Origin: Stenotrophomonas maltophilia
Lineage (GTDB): Bacteria; Pseudomonadota; Gammaproteobacteria; Xanthomonadales; Xanthomonadaceae
DNA: 64,000 bases
Reading direction: 5' to 3'
NCBI GenBank assembly: GCA_002387845.1
Contig: DGLB01000060.1
Coordinates: forward strand, 21,901-85,900
Position 1 is the stretch's first letter, and each line of letters opens with the position of its first letter. The translations under genes were made by a program, and so were the position numbers. Positions 11,729 to 19,063 of the stretch are shown here, piece after piece. Under the pieces are notes generated by a model. That model was not told where the DNA came from and did not search any database. It worked only from the letters and a program-made list of their open reading frames with translations.

Positions 11729-11785
11729 GGACTCGCCACGGACCGGCGGCCCCCGTCCTTCGTTTGAATTCCGGAGTAGTAGTTG

Positions 11786-12160
11786 ATGAGTATTGACCTG
11801 AGTGGGTTGTCCGCAAAAGAGCTGGGCACCCTGATCAAGAATGCAAAGAAACGCCAGACTGTTGTTGCCAAGCGTCCCGCCATCACCAAGGTACGCGCGC
11901 AGTTGAACAAACTGCTCAAGAGCAGCGGCTACACCGTTGAAGAAGTGTTCGGCACTGAAGCACCGGCCCGCGGCCGCGTCGCAAAAGCCGCCAAAGCCCC
12001 CGCAAAAAAGGCCGTGCGCAAGCTCGGCAAGGTGGCCCCGAAGTACCGTAATCCGGCCAATCCGAAGGAAACCTGGACCGGTCGTGGCAAGCAGCCGCGC
12101 TGGCTGGCTGCCCACACCACCAAGGGCAAGAAGCTGGAAGACTTCCTGATCAAGAAGTAA
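11786..12160 (+). CDS. H-NS family nucleoid-associated protein
   Basis: 124 residues. H-NS proteins bind curved or AT-rich DNA in the minor groove and silence genes, including horizontally acquired ones. The C-terminal DNA-binding signature is intact: KYRNPANP at 86-93 and TWTGRGKQPRWL at 96-107. The N-terminal third (1-55) is a short helical oligomerisation region, and an alanine/lysine-rich linker at 60-85 (AAKAPAKKAVRK) resembles those of xanthomonad H-NS-like regulators. ATG 11786 follows a GGAG site at 11772-11775; a TTG one codon earlier is less likely. It is monocistronic, bounded by terminators on both sides. A Fur-like site lies upstream. Confidence 0.9.
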   Translation: MSIDLSGLSAKELGTLIKNAKKRQTVVAKRPAITKVRAQLNKLLKSSGYTVEEVFGTEAPARGRVAKAAKAPAKKAVRKLGKVAPKYRNPANPKETWTGRGKQPRWLAAHTTKGKKLEDFLIKK

Positions 12161-12187
12161 GCGTGATCAAGGAAACACCTGTGTAAG

Positions 12188-12214
12188 AACGCCGGCTGGA
12201 AAGCCGGCGTTTTT
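12188..12214 (+). terminator. Rho-independent terminator after the H-NS-like gene
   Basis: A perfect 10-bp stem (12188-12197 with 12202-12211) and a GGAA loop end in a T-run. It lies 27 nt after the stop codon. Confidence 0.92.
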
Positions 12215-12262
12215 GTTTGCGTCGTGACCCGCCATGCGCGTCAAACGCAAAATTACAGAAAC

Positions 12263-13522
12263 TCACAGATTCTTGCGCGCGGGTATCAGCAGGTTTCCGA
12301 ACAACAACCCCGCCACCAGCGCCATCACGACATTCAACACCGTCATCAATACCAACTGCCCGGCACTGACGTCCTGCTGCTGCACCAGGGTCAGCACCCC
12401 ACGCAGACTGGTACTGCCGGGCACCAGCATGATGATGCCCGGCAGGCGGATGATCGCCCCGGGCCGCTGCACCAGCCGGCCGAACAGATTGCCCGCACCG
12501 GTCATCACCATGGCGGACAGGAAAATGCCGGCCGGCAGTCCCCACGCCTGCCCGGCGAATTTTGAAATGGCATAGCCGGCAATCGAGGCCGCAATCACCC
12601 ACGGATAATCGCGGCGGTTGGCCTTGAACAGCATCGCGAACGCAAAGGCCGCCAGCAGCAGCGCCGCCCATTCCACCCAATCGGACTGTGGGCGCGACGC
12701 ACGCACCAGCGGGTCCAGCCCGATGATCCCCGACAATGTCACCGCGATCACCGCGCCCACCGTCAGCTTCAGAATGGTGGTCACCGCACCGGCAAACCGC
12801 GCCGTGCCCGATACCCAGTGCTGGCTGGCCAGCTCGTTGACCGCATTGGTCAGCGACATGCCCGGCAGCATCACCACCAGCGAGGCGATGATGACGGTAT
12901 TGAGGTTGAGCGGACCAATGAAGGACGCCACCAGCGCCGCCACCGTGCCCGCCAGCAGCGCCGCCAGCGCTTCGCTGGCCTCGCGCGTGGCCGGGCGTCT
13001 GTCGGTGAGCAGCGACATCAGCCCGATCAACAGGCCGATCACCCCGGCCGTGGCGATGTCCAGCCACGGCAGTTTCCACAAGCCCGCAACGCCTGCCGCG
13101 CCCAGGCTGTAGGACAGCATCATGCGGATCTTGCCGGCGCGGCCGGGATCCTTGTCCAACTGGCGCAGCGCGGTGTGCCCCTGGGCAATGCTCATGGTGC
13201 CGTTGGCCACCGAATCGGCGATGCGGTCGGCGATGCTGAGCTTGTGCAGATCATTCTCGCCCGGTGCCAGGCGGATCACCCGGGTGATGTCCGACGAACC
13301 AATCGCCTTGGTCGGGTCGCTGAAGCTGAGGATCAAGCCGGTCGGGTTCGACCACGGCTCGCAGTCCAGGTCCAGCTGCTGCGACAGCGCCACCACCGCC
13401 GCTTCCAGGCGCTGTGCGGTGGTGCCATAGCTGTGCAGGCGCCCGGCAATTTCGGAAACGAAGGCCACCCGCTGTGCGTAGGTGGCGGGTGGGGTGGCAA
13501 TGGCGGGTGCGTCGGCAGACAT
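12263..13522 (-). CDS. Threonine/serine exporter family protein (ThrE-like)
   Basis: 419 residues, inner membrane. Residues about 15-130 form the soluble N-terminal domain (YAQRVAFVSEIAGRLHSYG), which in ThrE proteins carries a hydrolase-like fold. Two blocks of about five helices follow, corresponding to the ThrE and ThrE_2 domains, including LVVMLPGMSLTNAVNELA in the first and IIMLVPGSTSLRGV in the second; the repeated MxPG-type motif is characteristic. The family exports threonine and serine in Corynebacterium; substrate here is inferred only. ATG 13522 was chosen over an in-frame one further upstream because it matches the family length. Divergent from the mla-like operon. Confidence 0.85.
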   Translation of the reverse strand: MSADAPAIATPPATYAQRVAFVSEIAGRLHSYGTTAQRLEAAVVALSQQLDLDCEPWSNPTGLILSFSDPTKAIGSSDITRVIRLAPGENDLHKLSIADRIADSVANGTMSIAQGHTALRQLDKDPGRAGKIRMMLSYSLGAAGVAGLWKLPWLDIATAGVIGLLIGLMSLLTDRRPATREASEALAALLAGTVAALVASFIGPLNLNTVIIASLVVMLPGMSLTNAVNELASQHWVSGTARFAGAVTTILKLTVGAVIAVTLSGIIGLDPLVRASRPQSDWVEWAALLLAAFAFAMLFKANRRDYPWVIAASIAGYAISKFAGQAWGLPAGIFLSAMVMTGAGNLFGRLVQRPGAIIRLPGIIMLVPGSTSLRGVLTLVQQQDVSAGQLVLMTVLNVVMALVAGLLFGNLLIPARKNL

Positions 13523-13627
13523 GCGCCGTAGTATTACCCGAAGCGGAGCCCGGCTGAACCATGCCGTCATGCCTTGCACACACTTGGCCTGCACGCAGAC
13601 AGGTTATGCTGGATGCAGGACGCCCCG

Positions 13628-14740
13628 ATGACGCCAAACCAACCTCCCCGACTCGAACAGGATCCACAGGACCCCGGGCTTATCCGGCTGTCCGGCCAGT
13701 GGACATTGCGCACCGCGCTGGACGCGGCCGAAGCGCTGCGTGGCGTGCCCGAACAGGTGACCGGCATTGACGCCAACGGCATCACCCAGCTCGACTCGGC
13801 GGGCGTGCTGCAGGTGCTGCGCGTGGCCCACCGCGCCAACCTGGGCGAAGACGCCCTGCAGTTCCGCGCCGAGCACCAGGCACTGGTCTGCACCATCGAG
13901 GAAGTGGCCGACGACCGGCCCAAGCCCAAACGTGACTTCGGCGTGCTGGCCGCGCTGGAGCGCCTGGGCCGCAGCATGCACGGCGTGGGCCAGAACATCA
14001 TCGCCCTGGCCAGCTTCCTCGGCGAAAACCTGGTCAAGGCCGGCCGCCTGCTGCGCCAGCCGCGCCGCCTGCGCCTGACCGCCACCGTGCACCACATGGA
14101 GCAGGTCGGGCTGGACGCGGTGCCGCTGGTGGCGCTGCTGTCCTACCTGGTGGGCGCGGTGATCGCGTTCCTGGGCTCGACCATCCTGCGCGACTTCGGC
14201 GCGGAGATCTACGTGGTGGAACTGGTCAGCATCGCCTTCCTGCGCGAGTTCGCCGTGTTGCTGACGGCCATCGTGCTGGCCGGCCGCACCGCCAGCGCGT
14301 TCACCGCGCAGATCGGCTCGATGAAGGCACGCGAGGAGATCGACGCGATCAAGACGCTGGGGCTGGATCCGGTGGATCTGCTGGTGCTGCCGCGGCTGAT
14401 CGCGTTGATGATCACCCTGCCGCTGCTGACCTTCGTGGCGATGGTCGCCGGCCTGGCCGGCGGCGTCACCGTCGGTGCCTTCGATCTGGATATTCCCCCG
14501 CAGATGTACCTGGCCCGCCTGCACGACACCATCGAAGTGCGCCACATGCTGGTGGGCCTGGCCAAGGCCCCGGTGTTTGCCGCGGTGATCGGCCTGATCG
14601 GCTGCCTGGAAGGGCTGAAGGTGGAAGGCACCGCGCAGTCGGTGGGCGAGCGCACCACCTCCAGCGTGGTGCAGACCATCTCGCTGGTGATCATCATCGA
14701 CGCGTTCGCCGCGTTGTGGTTCATGCACATGGATTGGTGA
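13628..14740 (+). CDS. mlaE: MlaE-type ABC permease with N-terminal STAS domain
   Basis: 370 residues. The C-terminal 250 residues are an MlaE/YrbE permease with about five to six membrane helices and the conserved EQVGLDAVPLVALL and GSMKAREEIDAIKTLGLDP segments. The first 100 residues (LIRLSGQWTLRTALDAAEAL, ending near TIEEVADD) look like a STAS domain equivalent to the separate MlaB subunit of E. coli. The complex moves phospholipids between membranes. ATG 13628 was chosen because an AGGA site lies 7 nt upstream; an ATG at 13613 is an alternative. First of four overlapping genes encoding permease, ATPase, MCE protein and lipoprotein. Confidence 0.88.
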   Translation: MTPNQPPRLEQDPQDPGLIRLSGQWTLRTALDAAEALRGVPEQVTGIDANGITQLDSAGVLQVLRVAHRANLGEDALQFRAEHQALVCTIEEVADDRPKPKRDFGVLAALERLGRSMHGVGQNIIALASFLGENLVKAGRLLRQPRRLRLTATVHHMEQVGLDAVPLVALLSYLVGAVIAFLGSTILRDFGAEIYVVELVSIAFLREFAVLLTAIVLAGRTASAFTAQIGSMKAREEIDAIKTLGLDPVDLLVLPRLIALMITLPLLTFVAMVAGLAGGVTVGAFDLDIPPQMYLARLHDTIEVRHMLVGLAKAPVFAAVIGLIGCLEGLKVEGTAQSVGERTTSSVVQTISLVIIIDAFAALWFMHMDW

Positions 14741-15564
14741 TGAGTACTGACCCCGCCCTGATCGAAACCGACCACATTGACCGCCTGCAGGATTCCGACG
14801 GGCTGGCGATCCGCGTGCGCGGGCTGACCAACCGTTTCGGCAGCCAGACCGTGCATGACAACCTGGACCTGGACGTACGCCGCGGTGAGATCCTCGGCGT
14901 GGTCGGCGGTTCCGGTACCGGCAAGTCGGTGCTGATGCGCAGCATTCTCGGCCTGCGCCATCCCGACGCCGGGCAGATTGAAGTGCTGGGCGTGGATGCG
15001 CGCTCTGAGAAGCCGGACGATCGCCTTCACATCGAACGCAACACCGGCGTGCTGTTCCAGGACGGCGCGCTGTTCTCGTCGCTGACCGTGGGCGAGAACG
15101 TGCAGGTGCCGCTGAAGGAACACCACCGCGAGCTGCCCGAGCGCTGGCACTACGAGCTGGCGCTGCTGAAGGTGAAACTGGCCGGCCTGCCGGCCGATGC
15201 GATCAACAAGCTGCCCTCGCAGCTGTCCGGCGGCATGCGCAAGCGCGCCGGCCTGGCCCGCGCCCTGGCACTGGACCCGCCGCTGCTGTTCCTGGACGAG
15301 CCCACCGCCGGGCTGGATCCGATTGGCGCGGCCGCCTTCGACCGCCTGATCAAGACCCTGCAGGAAGCGCTGGGGCTGACCGTCATGTTGATCACGCATG
15401 ACCTGGACACCCTCTACGCGATCTGCGACCGCGTGGCGGTTCTGGCCGACAAGCAGGTGATTGCCAATGCCCCGCTGCACGAGATTGAACAACTGGAGCA
15501 CCCGTGGATCCAGGAGTACTTCCACGGCCCCCGTGCACGCGCTGCCCGCGCGGCCAAAGAGTGA
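14740..15564 (+). CDS. mlaF: MlaF-type ABC transporter ATP-binding protein
   Basis: 274 residues, cytoplasmic ATPase of the Mla-type phospholipid transporter. Walker A is GGSGTGKS near residue 57; the signature LSGGMRKRAGLARAL lies around 160; Walker B is LLFLDEPTAGLDP; the H-loop is MLITHDLDTL. The start ATG overlaps the last base of the permease stop codon, so the two are translationally coupled. The N-terminal 25 residues before the ABC core are acidic and not conserved. Confidence 0.9.
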   Translation: MSTDPALIETDHIDRLQDSDGLAIRVRGLTNRFGSQTVHDNLDLDVRRGEILGVVGGSGTGKSVLMRSILGLRHPDAGQIEVLGVDARSEKPDDRLHIERNTGVLFQDGALFSSLTVGENVQVPLKEHHRELPERWHYELALLKVKLAGLPADAINKLPSQLSGGMRKRAGLARALALDPPLLFLDEPTAGLDPIGAAAFDRLIKTLQEALGLTVMLITHDLDTLYAICDRVAVLADKQVIANAPLHEIEQLEHPWIQEYFHGPRARAARAAKE

Positions 15565-15571
15565 GTAACCC

Positions 15572-16498
15572 ATGGAAACCAAAGCCAACTACGTACTGAT
15601 CGGCGCGTTCACCCTGATCGTGGGGCTGGCCCTGCTGGCCTTCGGGCTGTGGGCGGCCAAGTATTCCTCCGACCGCACCTGGACCGAGTACCGCGTGGTG
15701 TTCCGCGAGGCCGTAACCGGTCTTTCGGTGGGCAGCCCGGTGCAGTACAACGGCATCGCGGTCGGCTCGATCACCGAACTCAACCTGGTGCCGGATGACC
15801 CGCGCCAGGTGGTGGCGCGCATCCGCCTGAACTCCAACACCCCGATCAAGACCGACACCCGCGCCAAGCTGGCCATCACCAGCCTGACCGGTCCGTCGAT
15901 CATCCAGCTCACCGGCGGCACCCCGCAGGCGCAGGCACTGACCGCGGTGAACAAGGACCCGGCCCCGATCATTCCGACCACGCCGTCGGCGCTGCAGAAC
16001 ATCACCGACGTGGCCAACCGCATCGTCGAGCGCATGGACCAGATATTGAGCGACCGAAACGTGGCCGCGATCAATTCGACCCTGGCCAACCTGGAAACGA
16101 TCAGCGGTGGCCTGGCCGACCGCGACCAGGGCACCCAGGCGCTGCTGCTGAGCGCCCGTGACGCCGCGCGCAGTCTGGACCAGACCCTGAAGACCACCAA
16201 CGGGACCATCCAGCGCCTGGACACCAACCTGGTACAGCAGCTGCCGCCGATCCTCGACAAGCTGGAAACCACGCTGACCAAGCTGGATTCGGCCGCCGGC
16301 AATGCCGATTCAATCCTGGGCGAGAACCGCGCGGCCATCAACAGCTTCGCCAATGACGGCCTGGGCCAGCTGGGCCCGACCCTGACCGAACTGCGTGGGC
16401 TTATCCGCGACCTGCGCCGGGTCAGCGACCGCCTGGACAACAACCCTGCCCGCTACCTGCTGGGCCGCGACGCGCCGAAGGAGTTTGAACCCAAATGA
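15572..16498 (+). CDS. mlaD: MlaD/MCE-domain phospholipid-binding protein
   Basis: 308 residues with one N-terminal membrane anchor (about 8-30) and one MCE domain (about 40-115, with the typical EAVTGLSVGSPVQYNGIAVG). The remaining 190 residues are mostly helical and probably coiled, unlike the short E. coli MlaD tail (183 residues in total), so this protein may form a longer periplasmic tube, as in PqiB/LetB-related or plastid TGD2-like proteins. It should hexamerise around the permease and guide lipids. Starts 7 nt after the ATPase gene and overlaps the lipoprotein gene by 4 nt. Confidence 0.88.
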   Translation: METKANYVLIGAFTLIVGLALLAFGLWAAKYSSDRTWTEYRVVFREAVTGLSVGSPVQYNGIAVGSITELNLVPDDPRQVVARIRLNSNTPIKTDTRAKLAITSLTGPSIIQLTGGTPQAQALTAVNKDPAPIIPTTPSALQNITDVANRIVERMDQILSDRNVAAINSTLANLETISGGLADRDQGTQALLLSARDAARSLDQTLKTTNGTIQRLDTNLVQQLPPILDKLETTLTKLDSAAGNADSILGENRAAINSFANDGLGQLGPTLTELRGLIRDLRRVSDRLDNNPARYLLGRDAPKEFEPK

Positions 16499-17169
16499 GC
16501 CACATCCCTCTTCTTCCCGCCCGCCCCTTCCGCCTGCTCACCCCGGTGGCGCTGATTTTCGCGCTGGGGGCCTGTTCGCTGCTGGGCGGCGGCGAACGCA
16601 GCAAGGTCACCATCTATTCGCCGGTGGTACGCATTGAACCCGATGCCGCGTGGCCGAAGGTCGACTGGCAGCTGATCCTGGTCAAGCCGACCGCCGCACG
16701 CGTGGTCGACAGCCCGCGCATCAACGTGCGCCCGGAGCCTTCCGAGCTGCAGGTGTACAAAGGCGTGAGCTGGGCACAGCCGGCCACGGACATGGTCGAC
16801 GACGCACTGGTGCGCGGCTTCGAGGATTCCGGTCGGATTTCCGGCGTGGCACGGGCCACCACCGGCATTCGCGCCGATTACAAGCTGGCGCTGGACGTGC
16901 GGCGGTTTGAAGCCGATTACAACGGCCAGGCCACGCCGAATGCGCTGATCGAGCTCAACGCCAAGCTGATCCATGTGGTCGACCAGCGCGTGGTCGCGGA
17001 TCGCACGTTCCGCCAGGAGCAGCCGGTAGGCAGCACCGACACCGCGCAGGTGGCGCAGGCGATGGAGCAGGCCTTGAAGGCCGTGACGCATGATGTGGTG
17101 GGTTGGACGCTGGTGACGGGGCAGGCGGATGCCCAGAAATCCCCGGTGGTGCCCCCGTTGCGGCGCTGA
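16495..17169 (+). CDS. ABC-type transport auxiliary lipoprotein (PqiC-like)
   Basis: 224 residues. A lipoprotein signal is visible: hydrophobic LLTPVALIFALGAC with the lipobox cysteine near residue 27, so the mature protein is membrane-anchored, probably in the outer membrane. The rest matches the ABC_trans_aux/PqiC type, with TIYSPVVRIEP, a central ATDMVDDALVRGFEDSG and alternating strands and helices. In Pqi and related systems the lipoprotein is the outer-membrane end of the MCE tube. The ATG overlaps the mlaD stop (ATGA). It takes the place of MlaC, for which no gene is present here. Confidence 0.85.
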   Translation: MSHIPLLPARPFRLLTPVALIFALGACSLLGGGERSKVTIYSPVVRIEPDAAWPKVDWQLILVKPTAARVVDSPRINVRPEPSELQVYKGVSWAQPATDMVDDALVRGFEDSGRISGVARATTGIRADYKLALDVRRFEADYNGQATPNALIELNAKLIHVVDQRVVADRTFRQEQPVGSTDTAQVAQAMEQALKAVTHDVVGWTLVTGQADAQKSPVVPPLRR

Positions 17170-17197
17170 CCGATCCGTTGTTCCCGATCGAAGCCAC

Positions 17198-17219
17198 GTA
17201 GAGCCGGGCTTGCCCGGCT
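17198..17219. repeat. SMAG-type GTAG hairpin element
   Basis: GTAG followed by an 8-bp stem (17202-17209 with 17212-17219) and a TT loop, then the same CCGTTCG flank seen in the copies at 8251 and 8305. It sits between the lipoprotein gene and the convergent AlkB-like gene. Confidence 0.85.
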
Positions 17220-17242
17220 GCCGTTCGCACCACACCCAACGA

Positions 17243-17827
17243 TCACGCCCCCCGATTGATCCACCGGAACGTCAAATTGATCCGTTCCCCCATCGCCCGC
17301 GCACTCTTCGGCAACGCATGCTGGTACAACCGCTGCGTCTGCCCCGCCATCACCAGCAGATCCCCATGCCCCAGGGTCACCTCCGCCTTGCGGTTGTGAT
17401 CTTCCCGCCGCCGCAGCGCAAACCGCCGCCCTGCGCCCAAGCTCAATGACGCGATCACCGGCTCCGGCCCCAGCTCCGGCTCGTTGTCGCTGTGCCAGCC
17501 CATGCCGTCATCGCCGTCGCGGTACCGGTTGAGCAGCACGCTGTTGAAGCGCGCGCCACAGAACGTGGCCAGCTGCGCGCACAGCGGCAGCAGTGACGGA
17601 TGCCACGGGTGCGGCACGAAGTCGGTGCCCGAATAGCGGTAGCGCGCCGTCGGGTCGCCCATCCAGCAGCTCAGCCGCGGCGAATCCACCTGGCGGCCGA
17701 ACATGCGGATCTTGTGCACTTCCCACGGCACCTCCTCACGCAGCGTGCGCTGCAGGGCGTCGGCGGCGGGTGCCGCCATCCAGTGGCGGTGCCAATGCAC
17801 GCGGGCGTCGGGAAGGTGGAGGTCCAT
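17243..17827 (-). CDS. AlkB-like Fe(II)/2-oxoglutarate dioxygenase
   Basis: 194 residues, a size and layout like ALKBH2/3-type bacterial enzymes that demethylate alkylated DNA or RNA bases by oxidation. The catalytic set is complete: NRYRDGDDGMGWHSDNE at 100-116 gives the iron ligands H112 and D114, H170 is the third ligand, and R182-x-N-x-T-F-R188 binds 2-oxoglutarate. The N-terminal nucleotide-recognition lid contains RLSCWMGD, similar to the PR-x-x-x-W/Y-x-G segment of the family. It is monocistronic and convergent with the Mla-type operon. No Ada box or LexA box was recognised upstream. Confidence 0.9.
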   Translation of the reverse strand: MDLHLPDARVHWHRHWMAAPAADALQRTLREEVPWEVHKIRMFGRQVDSPRLSCWMGDPTARYRYSGTDFVPHPWHPSLLPLCAQLATFCGARFNSVLLNRYRDGDDGMGWHSDNEPELGPEPVIASLSLGAGRRFALRRREDHNRKAEVTLGHGDLLVMAGQTQRLYQHALPKSARAMGERINLTFRWINRGA

Positions 17828-18269
17828 GGGGGAACATTATCGCGTGGGGACGGGCCCTGCGTGTCCACGCAATGCATGCCAAACACGACGCGGCGCGATG
17901 ACGCCGTTCTGCCTGAAAATTGTGCATCCGCACACGCGACGGGACGGCCGTCACATTCGCCGAACCGATTGGAACAGCAGGTGTTCCGCGATTCCTGAAT
18001 TCATTCGCGACATCGCGCCGATCGCGTTCGGTCCAACTACGTCAGGTCCCGGAGGAAAACCAATTCCGCTATCGTTCGCCCGTCCTGCATGGTGGACACA
18101 AGGAGTCTGAAAACTCCACGAGTACCTGAAGTTGCACGGCCTGCGTCGGGAGGGTGACGGAATACAACACCCTCGCGGAAATACGTCGCACCGGTTGGTA
18201 CTCGTACGGTTTTCAGCCTCCCGACATCCCTCGCCAGCCCGGCGAGGGAGTTTTCCGGAGACCTGCACC
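17828..18269. other. 442-nt intergenic stretch with structured leader
   Basis: No convincing gene. It is less GC-rich than the flanks. On the plus strand it holds consecutive short hairpins: 17971-17987 (5 bp), 18102-18117 (5 bp), 18150-18174 (7 bp) and 18228-18248 (8 bp, followed by AGTTTT). The last three lie within 170 nt of the downstream SymE-like start and look like a folded 5' leader. Small overlapping frames here lack good ribosome sites. Confidence 0.5.
18228..18254 (+). terminator. Terminator-like hairpin in the SymE-like leader
   Basis: An 8-bp stem (18228-18235 with 18241-18248) with an AGCCC loop is followed by AGTTTT, and then by the GGAG ribosome site of the next gene. It could be an attenuator or the end of a leader RNA. 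Confidence 0.5.
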
Positions 18270-18548
18270 ATGCGCTTCAACCGTTTCGACCCCTACAACC
18301 GCGCCCTCGCCACCAGCACGCTGCACTGGAACATCCCCCGCAGCCTGGTCGTTGGCGGTCTGCACTACGTTCAACACGGCACCACCGGCCTGATGGTTCC
18401 CTGGCTGGATATGCGCGGCATGTGGATGCAGCGGGCCCAGTTCGACGAAGGCCGCCGCATCTATCTGGGCGTCAATCCCGGCACGATCCTGCTCAGCACC
18501 GACAAGGACGCCGTACGCACCATGGCGCGGCTGCGCCGTTGGTGGTGA
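18270..18548 (+). CDS. SymE-like protein (type I toxin family candidate)
   Basis: 92 residues. Residues 46-75 fit the SymE pattern L-x3-G-x-W-[LM]-x2-A-x-F-x2-G-x2-[IV]-x-[LV]-x-V-x2-G-x-[IL]-x-L; here it reads WLDMRGMWMQRAQFDEGRR then IYLGVNPGTILL. E. coli SymE is an SOS-induced, AbrB-fold-derived protein that associates with ribosomes and nucleoid and is repressed by the antisense RNA SymR. The N-terminal 40 residues are not conserved and the C-terminus is basic (ARLRRWW). ATG 18270 follows a GGAG site. A structured leader precedes it and a GTAG-type hairpin follows. I see no SymR-like gene directly, and toxicity is not shown. Confidence 0.6.
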   Translation: MRFNRFDPYNRALATSTLHWNIPRSLVVGGLHYVQHGTTGLMVPWLDMRGMWMQRAQFDEGRRIYLGVNPGTILLSTDKDAVRTMARLRRWW

Positions 18549-18569
18549 GCCGATGAACTTACGACAGCG

Positions 18570-18599
18570 GTAGCGCCCAGAAGCGCAACCGGGCGCTAC
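18570..18599. repeat. GTAG/CTAC-bounded hairpin downstream of the SymE-like gene
   Basis: A perfect 9-bp stem (18570-18578 with 18591-18599) whose ends are GTAG and CTAC, enclosing a 12-nt loop. The ends match SMAG elements, but the stem sequence is of a different subgroup from the other copies. It may also end the SymE-like transcript. Confidence 0.6.
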
Positions 18600-18689
18600 T
18601 GCATTGCCGAGGCGTTTTGCCCTCCACACCCCCTCACACAATGTTCACGCAGTTCTTGCAGAAATCCATCTTGCGGGGGCGCATGCATC

Positions 18690-19025
18690 ATGAAATTCGG
18701 GGTGGACGCCATGATCCAAGTGGAGAGCATCGAGAGTCTTTCGCCACCGACGTCCGTGGACGTCGCAATGAATCGCACCCGCGCTGACAGCTTGATCACC
18801 ATTGAGACGGGTGACTTCATTCTTCATCAACTCAGCGGCCACATCGCTCAGGGAGAAACGGTCAGCCTGAAATCGGTGACGCTGCACGGCGCGGTTCGCA
18901 TCACCGGAATCATCAATTCCCATCGACTCTATCGGCATCTGGTCGATCTGGTCCCTCGTATCAGAGAGCAGGTAGCGGGAATCAACAGTATCGATGTGAG
19001 CAGGGTCATTCGCCCGGGAGCCTGA
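18690..19025 (+). CDS. Hypothetical protein, possible BON-like domain
   Basis: 111 residues, family not recognised. The ATG at 18690 has a GGGGGC stretch upstream; an ATG seven codons later is possible. There is no signal peptide or membrane segment. Residues about 60-107 (SVTLHGAVRITGIINSHRLY then LVPRIREQVAGINSIDVSRV) resemble the beta-alpha-beta pattern of BON domains, in which a V-x-L-x-G-x-V strand is followed by a helix and a G-[IV]-x2-[IV]-x-V strand. That is inference from pattern only. Codon use is less GC-biased than in the neighbours, consistent with an accessory gene next to the SymE-like locus. Confidence 0.55.
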   Translation: MKFGVDAMIQVESIESLSPPTSVDVAMNRTRADSLITIETGDFILHQLSGHIAQGETVSLKSVTLHGAVRITGIINSHRLYRHLVDLVPRIREQVAGINSIDVSRVIRPGA

Positions 19026-19063
19026 GCCGAGCGACGCATGCATCGGCAGACGTCAACAGGGCC

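Noticed and set aside
17920..18129. 69-residue frame in the gap before the SymE-like gene
   Set aside because: No good ribosome site, no homologue recognised, and it overlaps a predicted RNA hairpin.
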